A DNA stretch of 5,256 bases from Candidatus Opitulatrix cubana (lineage in GTDB: Bacteria > Actinomycetota > Actinomycetes > Actinomycetales > Bifidobacteriaceae). Position 1 is the first letter of the stretch; every line of letters starts with the position of its first letter. The stretch is taken from contig JAITBJ010000071.1 in assembly GCA_031283665.1 (NCBI GenBank), positions 1 through 5,256 on the forward strand, given 5' to 3'. Made by a program: the position numbers and the translations under genes. Shown in pieces: positions 1 to 4,703 of the stretch. Under the pieces are notes generated by a model, which saw only the letters and a program-made list of their open reading frames with translations, was not told the origin of the DNA and made no database searches.

Positions 1-1
1 T

Positions 2-151
2 GATTCATACAACTATAAGGGTGCTCAGATCACTACAAACGACGGTACTATCGGGGGTACGGACGCTGACACTACATTTGGAACTCGGTTTGCGGGAGTC
101 TTGAATCTTGAATCTGTCCCCCTCTATCGAGTCGGACAGATTCTTACGTAA
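2..151 (+). CDS. C-terminal end of a DUF6273-like (C-type-lectin-like) protein, partial
   Basis: The frame is open from the window edge to TAA at 149-151 and gives 49 residues, so the 5' part lies outside the window. The tail reads GTIGGTDADTTFGTRFAGVLNL. This follows the usual end of DUF6273-type domains, where a Gly-rich strand is followed by a GxRPA-like turn and a short hydrophobic strand. Here the turn is GTRFAG. The same element in the next gene is GFRPAG, so the two are paralogues. It does not share the exact nucleotide ends of the template repeat at 953-1086, so it is not an obvious current variable region of this DGR. A perfect 10-bp inverted repeat lies in its last codons. The domain assignment is by pattern only; the function of the full protein cannot be seen. 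Confidence 0.6.
   Translation, partial: DSYNYKGAQITTNDGTIGGTDADTTFGTRFAGVLNLESVPLYRVGQILT
110..143 (+). other. Hairpin in the last codons of the first target-like gene
   Basis: GAATCTGTCC at 110-119 is perfectly complementary to GGACAGATTC at 134-143. Inside, CTC (122-124) pairs with GAG (129-131) around the loop TATC. It starts 10 bp after the GCGGGAGTC that ends the lectin-like domain. No T-run follows, so it is not a standard intrinsic terminator. In studied DGRs a hairpin or cruciform just 3' of the variable region promotes retrohoming, and this may be such a site or its remnant. That role is inference. Confidence 0.6.
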
Positions 152-184
152 ACATTTCGCTTTGGAGAGTTTAAATATTTTAAT

Positions 185-207
185 CACGCCTCATTGCATT
201 CGGCGTG
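185..207 (+). other. Inverted repeat between the two target-like genes
   Basis: CACGCC (185-190) pairs with GGCGTG (202-207) across an 11-nt loop. It sits between the stop of the first target-like gene and the open frame of the second and overlaps the possible GTG start at 205. No T-run follows. It could mark a recombination junction or fold in the mRNA; the role is unknown. Confidence 0.4.
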
Positions 208-627
208 TGCAGTTCAAGTTCTAGTGGGTGCACAGGAAGTTATGGAGTTCAGACATCAATCAACTCGTATAAATTATATCCTTTGTCAAGTGCTGATGTG
301 TATTATGGTTGGAACGGCTCGGCACAAATGTCAGATGGATACTTTTTTTCTAAGGGTACAACAGCACGAGAGATGACAGGTGCAATTACTACAACAACCT
401 CTCCGGCTGACTACTGGTTGCGCTCCCCTAATGTAGACGCTAATGGCAACGCGCAGCATATACGAATTTCCGTAGGGCAGTGGGGCTACTACTACGTTGA
501 TACTTCGTACGGTTTTCGTCCTGCGGGAGTCTTTTTAGAAAATGTTACAATTTGCGAGGAGTTATGTTTTTTAGATAAACTCCTTCTTTTCCAGCGCGAA
601 CAAGTCGCGCTGCAAAACCTTGACTAA
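205..627 (+). CDS. DGR target protein with DUF6273-like domain, probably 5'-truncated
   Basis: The frame runs 140 codons from GTG at 205 to TAA at 625-627. The first half contains YKLYPLSSADVYYG and a later TAREM segment, which match the 'LFLLSxxEV...AR' part of DUF6273-type domains. It then reads ADYWLRSP, the variable stretch, and SYGFRPAGVFL. WLRSP and GxRPA are the two signature turns of this lectin-like fold, and in DGR targets the residues between them contact the ligand. The codons between them match the template repeat. There is no ATG, no Shine-Dalgarno before 205, and a stop at 181-183, so the protein lacks a signal peptide and the N-terminal half of the domain. It may be a truncated or relocated 3' cassette rather than an expressed gene. 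The tail after the domain (residues about 113-140) is unrelated to that of the neighbouring paralogue and contains two hairpins. Confidence 0.65.
   Translation: MCSSSSSGCTGSYGVQTSINSYKLYPLSSADVYYGWNGSAQMSDGYFFSKGTTAREMTGAITTTTSPADYWLRSPNVDANGNAQHIRISVGQWGYYYVDTSYGFRPAGVFLENVTICEELCFLDKLLLFQREQVALQNLD
400..533 (+). repeat. DGR variable region (VR)
   Basis: These 134 bp align without gaps to the template repeat at 953-1086. A 22-bp identical run (410-431) lies at the 5' end. A 17-bp identical run GGTTTTCGTCCTGCGGG (511-527) lies at the 3' end and is the likely initiation-of-mutagenic-homology (IMH) segment. Just after it the copies differ (AGTCTT here, CATCTT in the TR), as expected for IMH versus IMH*. 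I count 44 differences by eye, 25 at TR adenines. From 481 to 527 eight of nine differences are at adenines (for example AAC to TAC or GGC). From 400 to 480 about half are not. The VR encodes residues 66 to about 110 of the target, ending in the GFRPAG turn. Confidence 0.85.
557..584 (+). other. First hairpin downstream of the VR
   Basis: AGGAGTT (557-563) is complementary to AACTCCT (578-584) with a 14-nt T-rich loop. It begins about 23 bp after the VR end. It is a candidate for the 3' hairpin that helps retrohoming in known DGRs; no T-run follows directly. Confidence 0.45.
592..612 (+). other. Second, GC-rich hairpin downstream of the VR
   Basis: CAGCGCG (592-598) pairs perfectly with CGCGCTG (606-612) around AACAAGT. 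After a C/C mismatch, TTTT (587-590) can pair with AAAA (614-617). The GC-rich stem stands out in an AT-rich region and ends 12 bp before the target stop codon. The composition and place after the VR resemble the short GC-rich cruciform downstream of VRs in studied DGRs, although it lies about 58 bp away rather than next to the VR. Confidence 0.55.
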
Positions 628-920
628 AAATGGCTAAACTCTTTAAAAGAGCTTGTTTTTTCAAAGTTGGCATCGTAGATGCGCCGTTTTCAATATCTAC
701 CACTATTCAATATGTGCCGTTTCATAATCGCTATATCGATGTGACGAGAATCTTAAACTGCTATACAGTATACAGAAGATGTGATTTAGGTTAAATGCAG
801 CTGTTTAAACTTGGAGAACGGTAAACACTTCGCTGAAAACACACATTTGAATTCAGGATGATTGCATAAACAGTATAAACTAGTAACAGAACTAAATTAT
901 GAATAAAAAGGTAAAATTTA
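628..920. other. Intergenic stretch between target and template repeat
   Basis: About 290 bp without a convincing gene. A 54-codon frame on the + strand (630-794) starts with ATG two bases after the target stop, but it has no ribosome binding site and no recognised motif. The palindromic string TATACAGTATA occurs near 755-765, and a related ACAGTATA occurs near 868, upstream of the TR. A TATACAGTATA also occurs near 2425-2435, upstream of the second cassette hairpin, so part of this stretch may belong to the duplicated unit. The promoter of the TR RNA should be here, but I see no clear -35/-10 pair. Confidence 0.4.
639..661 (+). terminator. Weak candidate intrinsic terminator after the target gene
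   Basis: CTCTTT (639-644) and AAAGAG (646-651) form a short AT-rich hairpin, followed by a T-run at 656-661. It lies 12 bp after the target stop. The stem is weak, so termination is uncertain. Confidence 0.35.
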
Positions 921-937
921 AGTTTTGAGGTAAAACT
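921..937 (+). other. Small hairpin upstream of the template repeat (cassette 1)
   Basis: AGTTTT (921-926) pairs with AAAACT (932-937) around the loop GAGGT. The same element occurs at 2465-2481 in front of the second, TR-less cassette. There one closing pair has changed from T-A to T-G, so pairing is kept. It may mark the 5' part of the TR RNA. Confidence 0.5.
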
Positions 938-952
938 GAAAAAAGGACGTCA

Positions 953-1086
953 TCTCCAACGAACTACTGGTTGCGCTCCCCTAACAACAACAACACCGAC
1001 AACGCGATGAATGTGAATGCATCATCTGGCAATTGGAACAACAACAACGTTAACAATTCGAACGGTTTTCGTCCTGCGGGCATCTT
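953..1086 (+). repeat. DGR template repeat (TR)
   Basis: This non-mutated donor matches the VR at 400-533 at both ends: 22 identical bases at 963-984 and 17 at 1064-1080. Read in the VR frame it encodes SPTNYWLRSP and then a stretch with 16 asparagine codons (12 AAC, 4 AAT), including two runs of four AAC, before NGFRPAGIL. Clustered AAC codons are the hallmark of DGR templates: adenine mutagenesis of AAC reaches many amino acids but no stop codon. The frame is open from 929 and stops at TGA 1100-1102, so this is not a full gene. It lies on the + strand, opposite to both RT genes, and must be transcribed rightward to serve as template. Confidence 0.92.
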
Positions 1087-1108
1087 GGAGATTATTATCT
1101 GAAATGAT

Positions 1109-1265
1109 GATTAGGATTTAAGATACGAGGTTTATCTCATTGTGATTAAGTATATTTAATTGTAATAAACAAAAAATTTGTGACAGTTTAGTGGAAACTA
1201 CTCTTTTCTCTAAATCCTGCCTGATGTTAATTAATATTCAAAATGAACTTAGCATCAGGACGCAA
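1109..1265 (+). ncRNA. Structured spacer of the TR RNA (cassette 1)
   Basis: This segment lies between the TR and the 3' end of the first RT and is conserved at 2577-2745 next to the second RT. Shared blocks include a stretch with ACGAG and TTTATCTCATTG, the string AAATTTGTGACAGTTTAG, and AGGACGCAA. Two stems can form. The first is GTTTAG (1186-1191) with CTAAAT (1210-1215), with an 18-nt loop kept in both copies. The second is an 11-bp stem at 1220-1259. In the Bordetella phage DGR the spacer after the TR is part of the template RNA and is bound by RT and Avd. A matching role here is inferred from position and conservation. Confidence 0.6.
1220..1259 (+). other. Covarying 11-bp hairpin at the end of spacer 1
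   Basis: CCTGATGTTAA (1220-1230) pairs with TTAGCATCAGG (1249-1259), with one T-G wobble and an 18-nt loop. The second copy is CCTAGCGTCAA / TTGACGTTAGG at 2687-2734. Stem positions 4, 6 and 9 changed on both sides while keeping pairing. It lies just 3' of the first RT gene, so it could also block RT transcripts from running into the TR, but no T-run follows on that strand. Confidence 0.65.
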
Positions 1266-2393
1266 TTATTTTTCGCTATTATCTAAATTTTGTCTTCTGT
1301 GAAAGAGTTTGCTATTCTCTATTTCCTTTTGAGTAATTTCCCCTAAATCTAACATTGACTCAACTAAATTATATGTGTTTCCATGTTTTGCGTGCCCCAC
1401 CCATGCGGTTAAAGAACGCAGTTGCGAATCTCTAATTTCAACAGCTTCTTCAATATGACCTAATTCAAGAAGTTCCTCAATAACCTTATTTTTGCGCCTC
1501 ATTTTTCGTTTTATATTTTTTATTGAGTTCTTTCTGATTTTCATAATAATTTTTCCATTTGCATTTATATATGTATGAAATCCCAAATAATCAACACCGT
1601 GCCTCAAAGGAAATAAAGCTGTTTTTTCGTTTAATTGTAAAGAATAATCCTTTAAAAAATTTTCAATTTGTTTAGCGCAATACTGCAAATGCTTTTTATT
1701 TTTATGAATCAGAATAAAATCATCCATATATCTTGAATAATATTTTATTTTCAAAACTTCTTTGATAAACCTATCTAAAGGGTCTAAATAGTAAACTGCA
1801 AACCATTGTGAAGTTTGATTTCCAAGTGGCAAACCCAGTCCAAATTCATCTTTACCTGCATCTATAATTATTCTTAAAAACTGCTCAACTCTTTTATCTT
1901 TCACATATGGCAAAATCATAGATTTTAATTTCTCACAGTCAATTGAATAAAAATATTTATTTATATCACATTTTAAAATCCAACAATCAATACCCTCTTT
2001 TTCGTAAATTTCGTGCATAAAACTTCTAACTCGTTTTATAGCAAAGTGAGTTCCCTTTTTAGGACGGCACGCAGCATTATCATAAATCAACCGTTTACCA
2101 ATTGGCTCACGCAAAAAATTTTTACAGAAAAAATCTTGAATCACTCTATCCTCAAATTGGGGCGCTTTTATAATTCTTACTTTTGGTTCATAAACTTTAA
2201 ATTCAATAAATGGCAACATTTCAAAATGGCTACTTTTTAAGCGCTCCATAATCCGTTTTATATTTTTATCTTTATTAGTCTCAAAAACTTTCACTTCTTC
2301 ATTTTTAGATTTTCCTTTTTTCACATTCAGATAAGATTTCAAAATGTTCTCATAAGTCAAAAAATCATCTAAATTACCATCTATAAATTTCAT
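1266..2393 (-). CDS. DGR reverse transcriptase, copy 1
   Basis: A 375-residue reverse transcriptase, the normal size for DGR RTs. It copies the template RNA into adenine-mutagenised cDNA. Visible motifs are KCDINKYFYSID (141-152, first catalytic Asp143), LGNQTSQ (190-196), YMDD (222-225, Asp224 and Asp225), LNEKT (254-258) and YLGF (269-272). The [IVL]GxxxSQ form of motif 4 separates DGR enzymes from group II intron and retron RTs, which usually have QGxxxSP. There is no maturase or HNH domain; a conserved tail WVGHAKHGNTYNLVESMLDL follows the thumb. A GTG at 2402 is in frame, but ATG at 2393 is chosen. It has AGGTG six bases upstream and aligns with the start of copy 2. All catalytic residues are intact, so this is not a decayed copy. 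It lies downstream of copy 2, separated by about 370 bp. Confidence 0.93.
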   Translation of the reverse strand: MKFIDGNLDDFLTYENILKSYLNVKKGKSKNEEVKVFETNKDKNIKRIMERLKSSHFEMLPFIEFKVYEPKVRIIKAPQFEDRVIQDFFCKNFLREPIGKRLIYDNAACRPKKGTHFAIKRVRSFMHEIYEKEGIDCWILKCDINKYFYSIDCEKLKSMILPYVKDKRVEQFLRIIIDAGKDEFGLGLPLGNQTSQWFAVYYLDPLDRFIKEVLKIKYYSRYMDDFILIHKNKKHLQYCAKQIENFLKDYSLQLNEKTALFPLRHGVDYLGFHTYINANGKIIMKIRKNSIKNIKRKMRRKNKVIEELLELGHIEEAVEIRDSQLRSLTAWVGHAKHGNTYNLVESMLDLGEITQKEIENSKLFHRRQNLDNSEK

Positions 2394-2422
2394 GAAACAC
2401 ACCTTTTATTCAGTATATATAT

Positions 2423-2428
2423 ATTATA
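2423..2428 (-). promoter_or_regulatory. Possible -10 box for RT copy 1
   Basis: Read on the - strand this is TATAAT, 29 bases before the ATG at 2393 and inside a TATATA-rich stretch. The -35 region at the proper distance is poor. If active it would let RT copy 1 be expressed apart from the avd-RT2 operon. AT richness makes chance matches likely. Confidence 0.3.
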
Positions 2429-2490
2429 CAGTATAGACTTTAAATAGAATTTGAAATTAAATCAAGTTTTGAGGTGAAACTGCTAAGGTC

Positions 2491-2518
2491 AGCACAAGTG
2501 CTATAAAAGCACAAGTGC
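2491..2518 (+). repeat. Pair of 11-bp direct repeats replacing the TR
   Basis: AGCACAAGTGC occurs at 2491-2501 and again at 2508-2518. Each unit is itself nearly palindromic (GCAC/GTGC), so each can fold into a mini-hairpin. They occupy the spot that holds the TR in cassette 1. The function is unknown; they could be the scar of a deletion or insertion. Confidence 0.4.
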
Positions 2519-2686
2519 CACAAAAAAAGTAGATTAAAGATCTGCAAAGCAAGGATAGCTTTATCATCTAAAATATAATTCAAGATTCAAGACACGAGTT
2601 TTATCTCATTGCAGTTAAACTTTTTAATTGTGATAAATATAAATTTGTGACAGTTTAGCAAAATGTTTTCATTTTTCTAAACCTTG

Positions 2687-2734
2687 CCTAGCGTCAATTA
2701 GATTTCTTTTAAAGATTAAATAGTTGACGTTAGG
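2687..2734 (+). other. Covarying 11-bp hairpin at the end of spacer 2
   Basis: CCTAGCGTCAA (2687-2697) pairs with TTGACGTTAGG (2724-2734), with one wobble and a 26-nt loop. It is the counterpart of the hairpin at 1220-1259. Three pairs changed on both strands and two more by single changes that keep pairing, while the loop sequence has diverged in both sequence and length. That is the pattern expected for a selected RNA stem. Confidence 0.65.
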
Positions 2735-2763
2735 ACGCAAATTCTTTTACTGATTTTTTTCTA

Positions 2764-3882
2764 TTATTCAAACGGATTACGCGTTCTATGAAAGAGTTTG
2801 CCAGTTTCAATTTCTTTTGGAGTGACTTTTGCCAAATCCAAAACTGTTTCCACTAAATTATAAGTATTACCATGTTTTGCATGCGCCACCCATCCTGTAA
2901 GAAGTTCTAATTGGGAATCTCTCACTTTAGCGGCCTTTTCAATTTTGCCAGCGGCAATAAGCTGATTAATTTCTTTATTTTTCTGTTTGATTTTATTTTT
3001 AACTTTCCTTACAGAGTCCTTTCTCATTTTCATAATTATTTTTCCATCCTCATTCATGCGTATACGAAAACCTAAATAATCTACACCATGCTTCAGGGAA
3101 AACAATCCCGTTTTTTCATTTAGCTGCAAAGAATAGGATTTTAAAAAGTTTTTAATTTCATCAGCGCAATACTGTAAATGCCTTTTAGATTTGTGAACTA
3201 AAATAAAATCATCCATATATCTTGAATAATATTTTATCTTTAAATTTTGTTTAATAAATCTGTCTAACGGATCTAAATAATAAATTGCAAACCATTGAGA
3301 TGTTTGATTTCCCACAGCTAATCCTAAACCGTGTTTATCCTTTCCGCAGTCTATAGCCTGTTCGCAAAACTGCTTTATTCTACCATCTTCTATTTGTGAC
3401 AAAATCATAGATTTTAATTTTTCACAGTTAATTGAATAAAAATATTTTCTAATATCACATTTTAAAATCCAACAATCTAGTCCTTCTTTTTCGTAAATTT
3501 GATGCATAAAATTTCTGACTCTGTTTACTGCAAAATGCGTTCCTTTATTCTTTCGGCAAGCAGCATTATCATAAATTAATCGCTTTTCGATTGGCCCACA
3601 TAAAAAATTTCTACAGAAAAAATCTTGAATTATTCTGTCTTCAAATTGAGGAGCTTTTATAACCCTTAATTTAGGAATAAAGACCTGCCTTTCAATAAGG
3701 GGCATCATTTTGAAATCATTGTTTTTTAGTCTTTTCAAAATAGATAAAATATTTTTACGTTTATGAGATTCAAAACGCCTTACTTTTTCATGTTTCGATT
3801 TTCCCTTTTTTACATTTTCATAAGATTGCAAAATGTTTTCGTAGTTCAAAAAATCATCTAAATTACCATTTATAAATTTCAT
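2764..3882 (-). CDS. DGR reverse transcriptase, copy 2
   Basis: A 372-residue paralogue of copy 1, aligned without gaps; I count about 258 identities in 370 positions. Catalytic motifs are intact: KCDIRKYFYSIN (141-152, Asp143), VGNQTSQ (190-196, the DGR form of motif 4), YMDD (222-225) and LNEKTGL from 254. Divergence concentrates at residues 31-75, 161-190, 273-279 and 291-325, so the palm is conserved and the surfaces that could bind RNA or Avd vary. The ATG at 3882 matches the start of copy 1. The only purine-rich site, AAGGA, lies 15 bases upstream, so translation may depend on coupling to the Avd-like gene, which ends 29 bases before. The order avd-RT2-RT1 on one strand suggests one operon. 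Confidence 0.93.
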   Translation of the reverse strand: MKFINGNLDDFLNYENILQSYENVKKGKSKHEKVRRFESHKRKNILSILKRLKNNDFKMMPLIERQVFIPKLRVIKAPQFEDRIIQDFFCRNFLCGPIEKRLIYDNAACRKNKGTHFAVNRVRNFMHQIYEKEGLDCWILKCDIRKYFYSINCEKLKSMILSQIEDGRIKQFCEQAIDCGKDKHGLGLAVGNQTSQWFAIYYLDPLDRFIKQNLKIKYYSRYMDDFILVHKSKRHLQYCADEIKNFLKSYSLQLNEKTGLFSLKHGVDYLGFRIRMNEDGKIIMKMRKDSVRKVKNKIKQKNKEINQLIAAGKIEKAAKVRDSQLELLTGWVAHAKHGNTYNLVETVLDLAKVTPKEIETGKLFHRTRNPFE

Positions 3883-3911
3883 AAAATGGCTATTTCGTCC
3901 TTGTATATATT

Positions 3912-4391
3912 TTACTTTGTTCTATATTGCGACCAACCAAAAAGCATCTTTTTAGAGTCTATAAATAATTTTGAAATTCTTTTGAAAAGAGGCTGACTAC
4001 TATTAAAGACTCCATTTTTATATAAAAGTGCATTAAGTGTGCCAAACAAATTTAATTGCGAAATAGCCTTATGTATTGCAACGATTCTACTATCCCGTAA
4101 AGCGTCTGTATCAAATTTCATATCAGATAAAAAATATGAATTTGCATATTCGCAATTAGCCGTACATTCCAAGAGCAACTTTACAGCATGTTCGCCGATA
4201 AATTTTGCATTAGGATTTAGTCTAATAACAAATTCATTATAAACAATTATTAACTCATTAAGATTTTTTGTAAGTAAAAAGTCATCTATTTCTTTTTTAG
4301 GTTTTATTTTTGATTTTTTGCTCTGAGGCTTTTGGGTGCCTGATTTTGCTGTTGATTTATATGATGCACTATTCTTAGATTCTTTCCTCAT
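3912..4391 (-). CDS. Avd-like DGR accessory protein (four-helix bundle) with basic N-terminal tail
   Basis: A 159-residue protein immediately upstream of RT copy 2. Residues 1-33 are a disordered, Lys/Ser-rich tail. The rest fits four amphipathic helices at about 35-58, 61-88, 95-126 and 131-155. The pattern 'YNEF...NPNAKFIGEHAVKLLLECTANCEYA' and the closing KKMLFGW resemble the Avd / 23S rRNA intervening-sequence-protein family, whose members have an Arg/Lys-rich surface. In known DGRs Avd forms a pentameric barrel that binds RT and template RNA and is required for cDNA synthesis. It is longer than usual Avd (about 120-130 residues) because of the tail, which may add nucleic-acid contacts. 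The ATG at 4391 has no clear Shine-Dalgarno. The family call rests on helix pattern and neighbourhood. Confidence 0.7.
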   Translation of the reverse strand: MRKESKNSASYKSTAKSGTQKPQSKKSKIKPKKEIDDFLLTKNLNELIIVYNEFVIRLNPNAKFIGEHAVKLLLECTANCEYANSYFLSDMKFDTDALRDSRIVAIHKAISQLNLFGTLNALLYKNGVFNSSQPLFKRISKLFIDSKKMLFGWSQYRTK

Positions 4392-4396
4392 TTTAA

Positions 4397-4450
4397 AAGT
4401 TTACACTTATTTACTATTTTTCAGTGTTTTTTTACAAGTTTACAACTTAT
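4397..4450. promoter_or_regulatory. Direct repeats upstream of the avd-RT operon
   Basis: AAGTTTACACTTAT (4397-4410) and AAGTTTACAACTTAT (4436-4450) are near-identical and 39 bp apart, with AAGTT/AACTT symmetry in the second. They lie just before the Avd-like start, where the operon promoter must be. They could be paired operator sites; no regulator is visible in the window. Confidence 0.35.
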
Positions 4451-4477
4451 ATTCAAAATGAAATCTAAATAAAGAGC

Positions 4478-4571
4478 GTTTCGCAAGAGAAGACAAAGTG
4501 GGGAAGGTCAAGCCCACACCTCTTACCCTAAAAATATTGAAGTAAAACTGAAGGCTCTTCTCTTGCGAAAC
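4478..4571. repeat. Long inverted repeat element (16-bp perfect arms)
   Basis: GTTTCGCAAGAGAAGA (4478-4493) is exactly complementary to TCTTCTCTTGCGAAAC (4556-4571). Inside the 62-nt interval GTGGG (4498-4502) pairs with CCCAC (4513-4517). The interval also contains TTGAAGTAAAACTGAA (4537-4552), which differs by one base from 925-940 in front of the TR. It could be a small dispersed palindromic element or a structured RNA. Being non-coding fits the in-frame stops on both strands. Confidence 0.55.
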
Positions 4572-4666
4572 TGTATCTAAAATACAAAAATAGTAAACTG
4601 CAAGCTTCGTAGAGCGGAAAGAGTTAATTCCTCAAAAGCAAATGCTTTTGAAAGAAATGTTTCGTA

Positions 4667-4703
4667 GGGGGCGGTTGCATGCTCAGCCTTACCAACCACC
4701 CCC
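4667..4703. other. GC-rich hairpin in the intergenic region
   Basis: GGGGG-C-GGTTG (4667-4677) pairs with CAACC-A-CCCCC (4693-4703): ten pairs with one mismatch and a 15-nt loop. Such GC-rich pairing is rare in this AT-rich region. The perfect 8-bp stem at 4633-4650 lies 16 bp away, which suggests one larger structured or repeat element together with 4478-4571. Confidence 0.5.

Larger units (their letters stand above)
2461..2763 (+). ncRNA. Second cassette spacer lacking a template repeat
   Basis: The region between the two RT genes repeats the flanks of the TR in the same order. The upstream hairpin AGTTT..AAACT is at 2465-2481. The downstream spacer is at 2577-2745, with AAATTTGTGACAGTTTAG, the stem GTTTAG/CTAAAC (2653-2682, 18-nt loop) and the 11-bp stem at 2687-2734, ending in AGGACGCAAA. 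Where the TR should be (2482-2576) there is about 95 bp of unrelated sequence with no VR similarity. The pairing kept in both stems suggests the RNA is or was functional. It may be a relic of an inactive TR, a guide-less RT-binding RNA, or a regulator of the adjacent RT. Confidence 0.55.

Noticed and set aside
2..101. Second variable region of the local TR
   Set aside because: The protein fold pattern is similar, but the exact 5' and 3' TR ends, including the IMH string, are missing.
5..187. 60-codon - strand frame
   Set aside because: It lies opposite the target-like coding end and its palindrome, with no motif; a shadow.
194..376. 60-codon + strand frame in another phase
   Set aside because: It overlaps the target frame at 205-627, which carries the WLRSP and GFRPAG signatures; this one shows no domain.
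630..794. 54-codon + strand frame just after the target stop
   Set aside because: It has ATG but no ribosome binding site, no recognised motif, and overlaps a possible terminator. Too short to support from sequence alone.
2013..2240. 75-codon + strand frame inside RT copy 1
   Set aside because: Antisense shadow of a strongly conserved reverse transcriptase.
2491..2518. CRISPR-like repeat
   Set aside because: Only two 11-bp units with a 6-bp gap; no array or Cas gene.
1266..3882. Retron or group II intron origin of the RTs
   Set aside because: Motif 4 is V/LGNQTSQ rather than QGxxxSP, there is no maturase or HNH domain, no msr-msd or intron domain V-like structure was seen, and a TR/VR pair is present.
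4039..4242. 67-codon + strand frame inside the Avd-like gene
   Set aside because: Antisense shadow of the helix-rich accessory gene.
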